In this document: piece by piece, positions 1 through 7,409 of the stretch | Layout of the letters: the number at the start of each line of letters is the position of its first letter | Position numbering within the stretch: the stretch's first letter is position 1 | DNA from: JBKHJA01 sp046538375 | Lineage (GTDB): Bacteria > Acidobacteriota > Aminicenantia > Aminicenantales > Aminicenantaceae | Reading direction: 5' to 3' | DNA: 9,516 bases | NCBI GenBank assembly: GCA_046538375.1 | Contig: JBKHJA010000099.1 | Coordinates: 1 to 9,516, forward strand | Notes under the pieces: model-generated | The model's database searches: none | Told to the model about the DNA's origin: nothing | What the model saw: the letters and a program-made list of their open reading frames with translations, nothing else | Program-made: the position numbers and the translations under genes

Positions 1-87
1 GGAAATGGCGTTAAAAATCTGAACTAGAGCGGAGACATTTTCCTCCAACATTTCATCCTTTTTTATCTCGTCACTTTGGGACATCAT
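1..87 (-). CDS. Possible partial gene, N-terminus only, runs off the left edge
   Basis: Read leftwards from ATG 87-85 (or the adjacent ATG 84-82), a frame stays open for 29 codons to the window edge. A TAG stop lies immediately upstream of ATG 87. The start of the product is hydrophilic and acidic/basic (SQSDEIKKDEMLEENVSAL), followed by a hydrophobic helix-like stretch. An internal ATG at 51-49 has AAGGA 4 bases upstream and could be the true start. I do not recognise the protein. It would be divergent from the acyl-CoA dehydrogenase gene, the usual place for a regulator, but the visible part does not look like a TetR DNA-binding helix set. Too little is visible to exclude chance. Confidence 0.35.
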   Translation of the reverse strand, partial: MMSQSDEIKKDEMLEENVSALVQIFNAIS

Positions 88-127
88 CTAATTTCATCAC
101 TGTTTTGGAAATACATCCAAAATTTTC

Positions 128-156
128 TTGATTGTTGATGGTGTTAAAAGTAATAT
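128..156 (+). promoter_or_regulatory. Candidate sigma70-type promoter for the acyl-CoA dehydrogenase operon
   Basis: TTGATT (128-133) and TAATAT (151-156) are separated by exactly 17 bases in the AT-rich gap before the first operon gene. Each hexamer matches the consensus at four of six positions. Transcription would start near 163, giving an untranslated leader of about 80 bases. I see no operator or cobalamin riboswitch in this leader. Confidence 0.4.
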
Positions 157-243
157 GGTTAAGAAAGGAAGGAAACACAGAAGCCAAGCTGAAAATGATA
201 TTTTGTTATCTTTACAATCCTATCATTTTATAAGGGAGTGATA

Positions 244-1389
244 ATGGACTTTTTATTGTCTCAAGAACAGGAAATGTTGAAAGACTCTATCAGAAACTTT
301 GCTCAAAAAGAGATTCAACCCCTTGTCCAGGAGAGTGATGAAAAGGGGAAATGGCCTGGACAGCTCACCAAGAAATTAGCAGAGATGGGGCTTTTGGGAA
401 TAGTCATTCCTCAGGAATACCAGGGTGCTGGATATTCAAATGTCGATTATGTGATCATCTTGGAGGAAATTTCCAAAGTGGATCCTTCGGTGGGATTAGT
501 GGTGGCGGCCCATAATTCTCTTTGTGCCAATCATATCAATCTATTCGGCAGTGAACAGCAAAAAAAGGAATACTTGACTCCTCTGGCCTCTGGTCAGACT
601 CTGGGCGCCTGGGGCTTGACTGAGGCAGCGGCCGGCTCCGATGCGGCTGCCCTGAAAACAAAGGCCGTGAAAAAGGGCGGCCATTGGGTCCTCAACGGCA
701 GCAAGCTTTTTATCACCAACGGCTCTCTGGCTGAGATAACGGTGGTGATAGCGATCACAGATCCTGAAAAAAAGAGAAAAGGCATCTCTGCTTTCATCTT
801 GGAAAAAGGGATGGAAGGATTCAAAGCTGGAAAAAAGGAAGACAAGTTGGGAATTAGAGCTGCTGACACCTCTGAGCTTATTTTTGAAGATGTTGAAGTT
901 CCCGCGGAAAACTTGATAGGGGAGGAAGGAACAGGCTACAAGCAGGCCATGGATATTCTGGATGGAGGACGGGTCAGCATCGCCGGTTTTTCCCTGGGAA
1001 TAGCTGCCGGTGCGCTGGAATCGAGTCTGCGGTATGCCAAGCAGAGGGAGCAGTTTGACCAGCCCATCGCCAATTTCCAGGCCATCCAGTGGATGCTGGC
1101 TGATGGGTTTACAGAACTGGAAGCCGCCCGCCTTCTCACTTACCGAGCAGCCTTCCTCGAAGATCAAGGGAAAAGAATCCCCAAAGAGTCCGCCATGGCC
1201 AAACTGTTTGCCAGCGAGCTGGCCGTAAAGGCTTCCTCCATGGCTGTCCAGATTTACGGAGGTTACGGTTTTACCAAAGATTATCCGGTTGAGAAGTTTT
1301 ACAGGGACTGCAAACTGGCCACTATCGGAGAGGGAACTTCTGAGATTCAACGGTGGATCATTGCTCACAAAGTGCTTTCCGAGTATTGA
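244..1389 (+). CDS. Acyl-CoA dehydrogenase (FAD-dependent, short/branched-chain type)
   Basis: This enzyme oxidises an acyl-CoA to the trans-2-enoyl-CoA and passes electrons from FAD, normally to electron-transfer flavoprotein in the cytoplasm. The 381-residue product is the usual family length. Both family signatures are present: GLTEAAAGSD at residues 124-133 (FAD/substrate side) and Q336 to D355 around YGGYGF. The sequence GEGTSEIQR (362-370) carries the likely catalytic base E363, the C-terminal position used by short- and medium-chain enzymes. I chose ATG 244 over an in-frame GTG at 238 because the ribosome site AAGGGAG (232-238) overlaps that GTG and sits 5 bases before the ATG. It is the first gene of a probable operon with meaB and the epimerase, which suggests a role in branched-chain amino acid or fatty-acid breakdown feeding methylmalonyl-CoA. 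The exact substrate (butyryl-, isobutyryl- or 2-methylbutyryl-CoA) cannot be read from sequence. Confidence 0.95.
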   Translation: MDFLLSQEQEMLKDSIRNFAQKEIQPLVQESDEKGKWPGQLTKKLAEMGLLGIVIPQEYQGAGYSNVDYVIILEEISKVDPSVGLVVAAHNSLCANHINLFGSEQQKKEYLTPLASGQTLGAWGLTEAAAGSDAAALKTKAVKKGGHWVLNGSKLFITNGSLAEITVVIAITDPEKKRKGISAFILEKGMEGFKAGKKEDKLGIRAADTSELIFEDVEVPAENLIGEEGTGYKQAMDILDGGRVSIAGFSLGIAAGALESSLRYAKQREQFDQPIANFQAIQWMLADGFTELEAARLLTYRAAFLEDQGKRIPKESAMAKLFASELAVKASSMAVQIYGGYGFTKDYPVEKFYRDCKLATIGEGTSEIQRWIIAHKVLSEY

Positions 1390-1499
1390 CTTGCTTGATA
1401 TTCTGGGGCAATCCTGTCCCCGGATAAAAACTCAATATCAATCCCTTAGCGTAATAAAACAAAAAAGAGATTGCCATAGCGTCATCAGGAATCACAGTC
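1390..1499 (+). other. Spacer between acyl-CoA dehydrogenase and meaB
   Basis: This 110-base gap holds only a weak GGGG/CCCC hairpin (1407-1423) with no T-run after it, so I see no convincing terminator. No strong promoter is visible either. Read-through from the dehydrogenase gene into meaB is the simpler reading. Confidence 0.4.
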
Positions 1500-2447
1500 A
1501 TGCTTGAATTGGCTCAACAAGTGCTGAAGGGAAACCTCCGAGCCGTGGCCAAAGCCATCTCTTCAGTGGAGAATGATGGTCCAGAGGCCCGGCGATTGAT
1601 GAAAGAGATTTTTCCTCACAGCGGACAATCGGTGGTGGTGGGAATCACCGGGGCACCGGGTTCTGGCAAGAGCACTTTGGTTGATCAGATGATTCCTCAG
1701 CTTAAGAAGAAAGACAAGAAAATTGGGATTGTGGCTGTGGACCCTTCCAGTCCCTTCAGCGGAGGAGCCATTCTCGGTGATAGAATACGGATGATGCGGC
1801 ACAGCAGTGATCCAGATGTATTCATCAGGAGCATGGCTACCCGCGGCCATTTGGGAGGCTTGGCCAAAGCCACCGGCGAAGCCATCACTGTGTTGGAAGC
1901 AGGAGGCAAGAACTTGGTTATGGTGGAGACTGTGGGTGTGGGCCAGGATGAAGTGGAAGTGGTTAAGCTTGCGGATATCATTATTGTGGTCTTATTCCCC
2001 GGTTCAGGAGATGATGTCCAGATCTTTAAAGCGGGAATTATGGAAATTGCTGATGTGTTTGTTCTCAACAAAGCTGATTCCCCAGATACAGAAAAAGTGG
2101 AAAGACAGTTGAGGGCCATGCTGGAGATGGGCCTAAAAAGTGAGGAAGCCCTACCATTGATTAAAACCATAGCCACTGAAGGGACAGGAATCAAGAAGTT
2201 GATCAGCACCATCAGCCGTCTTGTTTTAGATAAGAACCGAGGGGAAAGAGTCAGCAGAAAAAAGAGATTGATCTCCTGGATGTTGAAAGACATCATAACG
2301 GAAAGGATTTACCGAGGAGTGACCAGAGATGTTTTGCCTTCTGATTGGGAAGAATGGGTGGACAAAATTTATAAACGGGAAACGGATCCCTACACGGTGG
2401 CTGATGAGATAGTGAGGAAGATAAAAGGAGGCGGCGGTGAAACTTAA
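1500..2447 (+). CDS. meaB: Methylmalonyl-CoA mutase-associated GTPase MeaB (ArgK/SIMIBI family)
   Basis: MeaB is a P-loop GTPase that binds adenosylcobalamin-dependent methylmalonyl-CoA mutase. It gates cofactor loading and protects the mutase from inactivation. At 315 residues it matches the single-domain MeaB length. Visible motifs are Walker A GAPGSGKST (51-59), the DPSSPFSGGAILGDR segment (81-95), ETVGVGQ (143-149, the Walker B/switch region) and the guanine-specificity motif NKAD (190-193). The C-terminal helical arm follows, probably serving dimerisation. The start is ATG 1500 with AGGA at 1487-1490. The gene overlaps the epimerase gene by 11 bp, which supports co-transcription and coupled translation. 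Older annotations call this family ArgK (arginine/ornithine transport kinase). The epimerase neighbour makes the mutase role far more likely. The mutase itself must lie elsewhere. Confidence 0.95.
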   Translation: MLELAQQVLKGNLRAVAKAISSVENDGPEARRLMKEIFPHSGQSVVVGITGAPGSGKSTLVDQMIPQLKKKDKKIGIVAVDPSSPFSGGAILGDRIRMMRHSSDPDVFIRSMATRGHLGGLAKATGEAITVLEAGGKNLVMVETVGVGQDEVEVVKLADIIIVVLFPGSGDDVQIFKAGIMEIADVFVLNKADSPDTEKVERQLRAMLEMGLKSEEALPLIKTIATEGTGIKKLISTISRLVLDKNRGERVSRKKRLISWMLKDIITERIYRGVTRDVLPSDWEEWVDKIYKRETDPYTVADEIVRKIKGGGGET

Positions 2448-2853
2448 AATTGACCACATAGGAATTGCGGTCAGCCATCTAGAAGAGAGCATGAAGAAAT
2501 GGGAAGAAGTGTTCGGGTTGAAGGCGAAAAACATAGAAGAGATAAAAGAAAGAGGAGTGAAACTGGCCAGCTTGGATTTGGAAGGCGGCCCTTCCCTTGA
2601 ATTGGTCTCCGGATTAGCGGAAGACTCAGCGGTGGCCAAATTTATAGAACAAAGAGGAGAAGGGATTCATCATTTCTGTTTTGAGGTTGAGGATATCCAT
2701 AAGGCTGTGGAAAAGTTGAAGAAAAAAGGCGTCCAGTTTGTGGAGCCGGTTCCGGTCAAGGGTGCGGAAGGGAGCCTGATTGCTTTTATCCATCCCCTCA
2801 GCCTCAACGGCGTGCTGGTGGAATTGAAAGAAAAGACAAGGCAAAGACCATGA
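2437..2853 (+). CDS. mce: Methylmalonyl-CoA epimerase (vicinal oxygen chelate fold)
   Basis: The enzyme interconverts (S)- and (R)-methylmalonyl-CoA so that the mutase can use the R form, joining propionyl-CoA and succinyl-CoA metabolism. The 138-residue product has two glyoxalase-like halves. The first begins IDHIGIAV (5-12) and the second IHHFCFEVEDI (77-87). Likely metal ligands are H7, E55 (a Gln/Glu position in the family), one of H78/H79, and E129 in VLVELK. The start is GTG 2437, set by AGGAGG (2426-2431) five bases upstream, and it lies inside the end of meaB. The 11-bp overlap implies coupled translation. The residue assignments are by family analogy. The general VOC fold is certain, and the specific function rests on length, motif pattern and the meaB neighbour. 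Confidence 0.93.
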   Translation: MKLKIDHIGIAVSHLEESMKKWEEVFGLKAKNIEEIKERGVKLASLDLEGGPSLELVSGLAEDSAVAKFIEQRGEGIHHFCFEVEDIHKAVEKLKKKGVQFVEPVPVKGAEGSLIAFIHPLSLNGVLVELKEKTRQRP

Positions 2854-2866
2854 TTTCGTTTCTGAA

Positions 2867-2905
2867 GAGCTGTTCAGCTCAGACAGGAGAATTCATCTAC
2901 TCCTG
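2867..2905. terminator. Hairpins between convergent genes, possible weak bidirectional terminator
   Basis: GAGCTG (2867-2872) and CAGCTC (2875-2880) form a perfect 6-bp stem with a 2-base loop. A second pair, CAGGAG (2884-2889) and CTCCTG (2900-2905), overlaps the stop codon of the minus-strand flavodoxin gene. The position between convergent genes suits termination, but neither strand has a clear T-run. Confidence 0.3.
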
Positions 2906-3403
2906 CTGTTGGGAGTGAAGAGTCATTATCCACTTGGCAAAGGCTTTAGCATCCTCCAGGTCATATTTATCAGGATGAGTGTGGGCAGAAGCCGCCATTT
3001 CCGTCCAGGCCCTGTGTTGGGGAGATCGGCTGAGTTTTTCCAGGGCTTCAGGGGAGACTTTTCCTCGACAGGAAAAGGTGCCTATAACTTTTTCCTTAGT
3101 GGCCAGAACAGTCGCGTGTTCCAAAGCTTCTCGGCTCAAATGACTTCCTGTATGGGAGCCGTGAGTGGAGAAAAAAGCGATTTTTTTGCCTGGAGGCAGG
3201 TTTTTAAGAAATTTTTCTATTTTGAACGGAACACTGTGGGAATGGACAGGAAAACCGATGAACAGAAGATCGTATTGGTCGATTTCCTGAACTTCATTTA
3301 CTGGTTGAAGAGTTTTTTTCCCTGCAATGTTTTGGTAAATGACTTCAGCTATTTTTTTGGTGTTTCCGGTGAGGCTGTAGTAAGTGACAAGGGTTTTTCT
3401 CAT
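2897..3403 (-). CDS. Flavodoxin-fold protein (FMN-binding, flavodoxin family)
   Basis: This is a small cytoplasmic flavoprotein expected to bind FMN and carry electrons or act as a quinone/NAD(P)H-type reductase subunit. The partner is unknown. The 168 residues begin with a beta strand and the phosphate-binding loop SLTGNT (10-15). A 50s loop follows at GFPVHSHSVP (50-59), then a 90s-type loop at STHGSHTGSH (79-88), both at the expected flavin-contacting positions. The loops are unusually rich in histidine. No Fe-S or membrane segment is seen. The start is ATG 3403, with AAAAGGA about 9 bases upstream, next to a leader hairpin. It stands alone, convergent with the epimerase gene and downstream of the kinase terminator, so it is probably a single-gene unit. 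It could equally be annotated as a flavodoxin-like NAD(P)H dehydrogenase. Confidence 0.85.
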   Translation of the reverse strand: MRKTLVTYYSLTGNTKKIAEVIYQNIAGKKTLQPVNEVQEIDQYDLLFIGFPVHSHSVPFKIEKFLKNLPPGKKIAFFSTHGSHTGSHLSREALEHATVLATKEKVIGTFSCRGKVSPEALEKLSRSPQHRAWTEMAASAHTHPDKYDLEDAKAFAKWIMTLHSQQQE

Positions 3404-3419
3404 TTCAGAAGATCCTTTT

Positions 3420-3455
3420 AAGTTTCAGGGGCAATGCCCCTTCTAAGAAAAACTT
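3420..3455 (-). promoter_or_regulatory. Hairpin in the leader of the flavodoxin gene
   Basis: On the minus strand, AAGTTT and AAACTT (outer arms, 3450-3455 and 3420-3425) enclose a perfect GGGGC/GCCCC stem (3436-3440 with 3428-3432, 3-base loop). The structure ends directly before the ribosome site AAAAGGA (about 3414-3420) of the flavodoxin gene. It could influence translation or mRNA stability. The sequence alone does not show regulation. Confidence 0.4.
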
Positions 3456-3484
3456 GAAAGGACACATTCTTTCACAAACTTTGG

Positions 3485-3530
3485 AAAAAGGCCAGCCCGG
3501 AGTTAAAAAGACCACCATTCTTGGCAGGCC
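3485..3530 (-). terminator. Intrinsic terminator after the kinase gene
   Basis: Read on the minus strand, GGCC-T-GCC (3530 to 3523) pairs with GGC-T-GGCC (3497 to 3490): four pairs, a T-T mismatch, then three pairs. TTTTT (3489-3485) follows at once. An internal AAGA/TCTT pairing can extend the stem. It lies about 20 bases past the kinase stop codon. Confidence 0.55.
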
Positions 3531-3548
3531 ATGTCTTCATTTGTCCCT

Positions 3549-6500
3549 TTATTCAGGAAGAGTGATCGAAATTTTGGTGCCCTGCCTGTCTCTGCTTGAA
3601 GCCCGGATGGCGCCTCCGTGACTCTCGATGATTTTTTTTGCAATGGGGAGTCCCAATCCTGTTCCCACCTCTTTGGTGGAGAAATAAGGTTCGAACATCT
3701 TTCCCATCAAATCTTTTTTTATCCCCACCCCGGAGTCAGCTATTTCCAGTTTGATGGCTGTTCTCTCTTTCCTGACCTTGATTCTTATTTCACCCTGATC
3801 CTCGATGGCCTCGATGGCATTGGTGAGGATGTTTCTCAGGGCAATTTTTAAGGTAGCTTTGTCTGCCCGCAGGGTGAAATCTTTCCCTGTGTATTGTTCT
3901 TGGAACTGGATGCGGTCAGAAAGGATTTTTTTATAAGGCTCCGTGGTTTCCTTCATGATTTTTTTGAGGTCAACGGATTCTTTGTGGAGAGTGGTTTCTC
4001 TTGAGATTTCCAAGAATTCCTGGGCAATTTTTCTTAAATTTTCCACCTCTTTGATAATATAGGAGGCCGATTCTTTCAGGATGCGATCGAGATCTTGGGG
4101 CTTATCTTCATAAACTTTCAGGATGTGTTCTGCGGACAATTGGATGGGAGTCAATGGATTTTTTATTTCATGAGCAACTTTGCGGGCCATTTCTGCCCAG
4201 GCCACTTTTTTGCTCATGTCAGCCAACTCCTGTTGATGTTTTTTTAAATTTTTTACCATGGCGTTGAATCCGTCGATCAAGGTTCTCATCTCGTCTTTAG
4301 GCTTATGCTGGATTGAAACTTCAAGATTGCCCAGACTGACCTGTCTGGTTCCTTTCAATAATTTTTTTATGGGATTGATGATCATTCCCCCGATACCCCG
4401 GGCAAAGAAAAGCACAGCAGCGATAAAAAAGACAGAAATAAAGAATAAAAATTCAATCAGTTCCTGGGTGGCTTCTGATATTTCCTGATGTTCCAGGGGA
4501 AAAGGCAGGGAGATGAGGAGAGAGGTTTCGCCCGGATAATAGGGAATGGTGAGGGTATGGAAGGAATAATCGCCGATGTTCTGTGTTTGGGTGTAGAAAG
4601 GATTATTCTGGTATTCAATTTTATAATAGATTTCCCCCTCAATGAGCTGGGGGAGAAGTCCGGAATCAAAGAATTCTCGACGGCTGGAAGAGACCAGCTT
4701 CCCTTCCTGGTAGAGATTTACGTCGTTGGAGATAGTGGAGCTTATCCACAGCACCACGTCTTCGGGTGGAATTCGAGAAGAGAGCTGTTCCTCCTGTTGG
4801 AGAAAAGTGACATCTTCCATGATGCTCTGGGCGATTTTAGCATGAATTTCGGCTTTTTCGGTAAACTGCTGGGCAAAGATTCGGCTGAAAAAGCTTCTGG
4901 TGAAGAAGGTGAACAGAAGAAGAGGAATGAGAGCCACCGCAAAAAAGGAGATGTGCACCCGGTTGGAGAAAGACCACAGAGGATTTTGAAATTTTCTTTT
5001 CCCGAAGATAAGAGAAAAGAGAATAAGGGCCAGAAAAAGTAATACAAGATAGAGAAAGAAAAGTTTCAGGAATTCTACGGAATAATCAAAGAAGGTTTTT
5101 ACAGGAAAGAAGAAGGAGTAGATCCTGTTGTTTTGTCTGAAATAGAAACACCGGAATTTATGGTTTTTGTCATCAAGGATGGACCACATGGGCTGGGGTG
5201 ATGAAGTGATTTTATCTAAAAGAGGAGGAGGAATCCCTGATGATATTTTATGGGGATTGAAGATTAATTTTCCCTGGAGGTCAAAGATGGCGAATCCTAA
5301 CTGGAGCTGGTTGAGGGAGGGAATGGAGGAGACCCTGAGGACCTCATAATAAGGATTGGCAGAGTAAAGAAAGGGCAGCATATCATAGTCGATAGAGAGG
5401 TAAAGGATCATCCTCCCCAGATAGTTTTCTTCTTCCACCCAATCTTTGTAGGCCACCAGAAAATCTCTTTCTTTCCCCAGAAGAGGGATGCTCTGGTGGA
5501 TAATGTTCCAATCCTGACTGAGAGGAAGCTCATAATCGAGGCGGTACAGGATAGGGACATTCAGAGAAAAGCGGGAGAGGATGGTCCTTTCTGAGTTCAG
5601 GATTTCCAGGCTGGAATACCGGTTGAATTTGGCTATCAGGGTTCTTTCCCACAGGGAATGGGCAAAGTCAGGCACTTCTGGATTTTGGAGGAAGGAAGTG
5701 ATCGACTTTTCCTTTTTCTCGATTTGGGGTAAGGACTGCCTGATCAAAAAATTTCCCCAATGTTCCTGAGATCTTATGATGTTTTGAAGAGAATGCTGTA
5801 TGAGAAAATGATTTCTCTCTGATGTATAAAGGTGGAGAGATGCGTACAAAAAGAGGGTGCTCAGCAGGAGGGAGCCAAAGAGAACTTCCTTTTTGCTGAT
5901 GGTCTCTGGATAAAAACCGAGAAGCAGGATCAGGATAACCAGAGCAGCCTGGAGGGAGAAGAGCGCAGCAGAGTTTTTTTGCCTGTACAGATAAACATAC
6001 AGGCCAAATTCGACGGCCAGGACAAGAAAAGGCAGCCACATCATGCCGGAATAAAGAGCCGCCGTTCTCATTGCAGTCAAAATGATCAAAAAAAAGCTTA
6101 TGAAAAACAGGAGGATGCTGACATGAAGAAGAATGAAGGACAGGTTAAAGGAAAAACGGAGAAGGTTTAGGCTGGAGTGATAGACAAGGCGGAAAAGGAT
6201 TTCTCCGAAGATGGCCAAAAGAGTTAATGAGATGAAAATCAACACCACATGGACGGCCAGGGACAGGAGAAAGGAGATTTTTCTTTTTTCAGCCTGGAAA
6301 AGCTTTTGGGCATAAAGCTTAAAGCTGAAGATGAGCAGGAAGAGAAAAAGAGATGTTAGAAATATATCCGCAGGCGACTTGGTCAGCACCCAGAGAGATA
6401 GAAAACTTGCTTTTGCTGGTGAGAAAAAGGGAAGAGATTGGATTCTCTCCAACTGGCTCAGCGGGATCAACAGGCATCTGAGACCCGCCAGAATCAAGAG

Positions 6501-7409
6501 GATGGCCAGTAAAGCAAGGGGCTTTCGTTTTTGGCGGAAAGAAGGCATTTTTGCAACATGCAGAAGGAGAAAGAGAAGAGAGAGGCCGAAAATGGAGTAA
6601 AGGACAAGAAGGATGTCTTCTTGTTGTGCCGAAAGTTTGGCCAAAAGAGAGGGTGAGCTGAGGGTAACAGTGGCCACAATTTCATCTTTTTTATTTCTGA
6701 GGGGGAAAAAGATGGTCTGGACTTCATCCTGTAGTCTGGGTTGGCCGATATACTCATCTTGGTGTTTGGCAAAAAGCTTTTCAAAACCTGTAACATCTTC
6801 TCGGAAATCCCTGTAATCAATCAGGCAGTTGGTCATAAGTTCACTTCTCAGAAAATGATAAGGTTCAAGATACGGAGCCTTAAAAAGAGGAATAAAAGCC
6901 AAAAGGCGGTAAAAAACCAGATAATGATGTTCATCGGTTTTCTGGAAAGAAACCAGGTAGGAAGAAGCCTTTTCTTTGATGAGAAGAGACGATTTTTTGA
7001 CCTGGAAAGGAGTTTCTTTTCTATTTCGGGCCAGTATAGTCCTGATATCCATGACATTGCCCAGCCATAAAATAAGCTCTCCTTTGCTGCTGTAATAGGC
7101 AATTCCTTCTTTATCCCTATTGAGATGAAGTGAATCGAACAGAGCAAATATTTCATCTTTTTTCTGGGGGAAGGGAGAACGGAGGACAAGTCTTTGTTTC
7201 TGTTCCATTTCTTCTATCAACCTGTGGAATTCGGACTTTATGGTTTCTGCCTGGCTTCTCAGTCGGGATAATGATTCTTGGTGATCACTTGAGGAGAGAA
7301 AAGCTGGAAGGATCAACAGAAGGGACAGGACCAGGACAGAGAGAAACAGGCATATGAGGAAACCCAAAAAAAAAGGCCTTTTTCTGGCTATAATCCCTGG
7401 TTTTTTCAA
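3549..7409 (-). CDS. Very large NtrY-like membrane sensor histidine kinase (12 predicted TM, three extracytoplasmic regions)
   Basis: This is a membrane sensor that should autophosphorylate and pass phosphate to an unseen response regulator. Of 1286 residues, only the last ~280 are standard: HAMP (~1005-1057), HisKA with H1080 in AHEIKNPLTP, N box around N1197, DSGVG (1225-1229), F box 1239-1243 and GTGLGL (1249-1254). All catalytic motifs look intact. The AWAEMARKVAHEIKNPLTPIQLSAE-type region is NtrY-like. Hydrophobic segments at about 13-37, 265-286, 297-317, 347-366, 379-402, 417-445, 453-475, 481-499, 508-527, 781-803, 816-838 and 984-1003 predict extracytoplasmic regions at 38-264, 528-780 and 839-983, and basic loops fit inside. 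These regions contain PAS/Cache-like strands such as GIAYYSSKGELI and GFAIFDLQGKLI. The start is TTG 7409, overlapping the upstream stop by 4 bp (TTGA) with a weak ribosome site, which suggests coupled translation. The stimulus is unknown. Confidence 0.92.
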   Translation of the reverse strand: MKKPGIIARKRPFFLGFLICLFLSVLVLSLLLILPAFLSSSDHQESLSRLRSQAETIKSEFHRLIEEMEQKQRLVLRSPFPQKKDEIFALFDSLHLNRDKEGIAYYSSKGELILWLGNVMDIRTILARNRKETPFQVKKSSLLIKEKASSYLVSFQKTDEHHYLVFYRLLAFIPLFKAPYLEPYHFLRSELMTNCLIDYRDFREDVTGFEKLFAKHQDEYIGQPRLQDEVQTIFFPLRNKKDEIVATVTLSSPSLLAKLSAQQEDILLVLYSIFGLSLLFLLLHVAKMPSFRQKRKPLALLAILLILAGLRCLLIPLSQLERIQSLPFFSPAKASFLSLWVLTKSPADIFLTSLFLFLLIFSFKLYAQKLFQAEKRKISFLLSLAVHVVLIFISLTLLAIFGEILFRLVYHSSLNLLRFSFNLSFILLHVSILLFFISFFLIILTAMRTAALYSGMMWLPFLVLAVEFGLYVYLYRQKNSAALFSLQAALVILILLLGFYPETISKKEVLFGSLLLSTLFLYASLHLYTSERNHFLIQHSLQNIIRSQEHWGNFLIRQSLPQIEKKEKSITSFLQNPEVPDFAHSLWERTLIAKFNRYSSLEILNSERTILSRFSLNVPILYRLDYELPLSQDWNIIHQSIPLLGKERDFLVAYKDWVEEENYLGRMILYLSIDYDMLPFLYSANPYYEVLRVSSIPSLNQLQLGFAIFDLQGKLIFNPHKISSGIPPPLLDKITSSPQPMWSILDDKNHKFRCFYFRQNNRIYSFFFPVKTFFDYSVEFLKLFFLYLVLLFLALILFSLIFGKRKFQNPLWSFSNRVHISFFAVALIPLLLFTFFTRSFFSRIFAQQFTEKAEIHAKIAQSIMEDVTFLQQEEQLSSRIPPEDVVLWISSTISNDVNLYQEGKLVSSSRREFFDSGLLPQLIEGEIYYKIEYQNNPFYTQTQNIGDYSFHTLTIPYYPGETSLLISLPFPLEHQEISEATQELIEFLFFISVFFIAAVLFFARGIGGMIINPIKKLLKGTRQVSLGNLEVSIQHKPKDEMRTLIDGFNAMVKNLKKHQQELADMSKKVAWAEMARKVAHEIKNPLTPIQLSAEHILKVYEDKPQDLDRILKESASYIIKEVENLRKIAQEFLEISRETTLHKESVDLKKIMKETTEPYKKILSDRIQFQEQYTGKDFTLRADKATLKIALRNILTNAIEAIEDQGEIRIKVRKERTAIKLEIADSGVGIKKDLMGKMFEPYFSTKEVGTGLGLPIAKKIIESHGGAIRASSRDRQGTKISITLPE

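Noticed and set aside
163..243. Cobalamin riboswitch before the B12-linked operon
   Set aside because: The leader is only about 80 bases, AT-rich, and lacks the conserved B12-box words and length.
541..1368. Long minus-strand open frame (275 codons) opposite the acyl-CoA dehydrogenase gene
   Set aside because: It lies fully antisense to a gene with clear family signatures, its product has no recognisable domain and its composition is that of a shadow frame.
1407..1423. GGGG/CCCC hairpin between the dehydrogenase and meaB as a terminator
   Set aside because: Four-pair stem with a 9-base loop and no T-run.
1697..2296. 199-codon minus-strand frame opposite meaB
   Set aside because: Antisense shadow of a well-identified GTPase; Ser/Pro/Thr-rich product without a recognisable domain.
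4488..5042. 184-codon + strand frame opposite the kinase
   Set aside because: The kinase reading is supported by motifs and membrane topology along its whole length; the antisense frame shows no domain.
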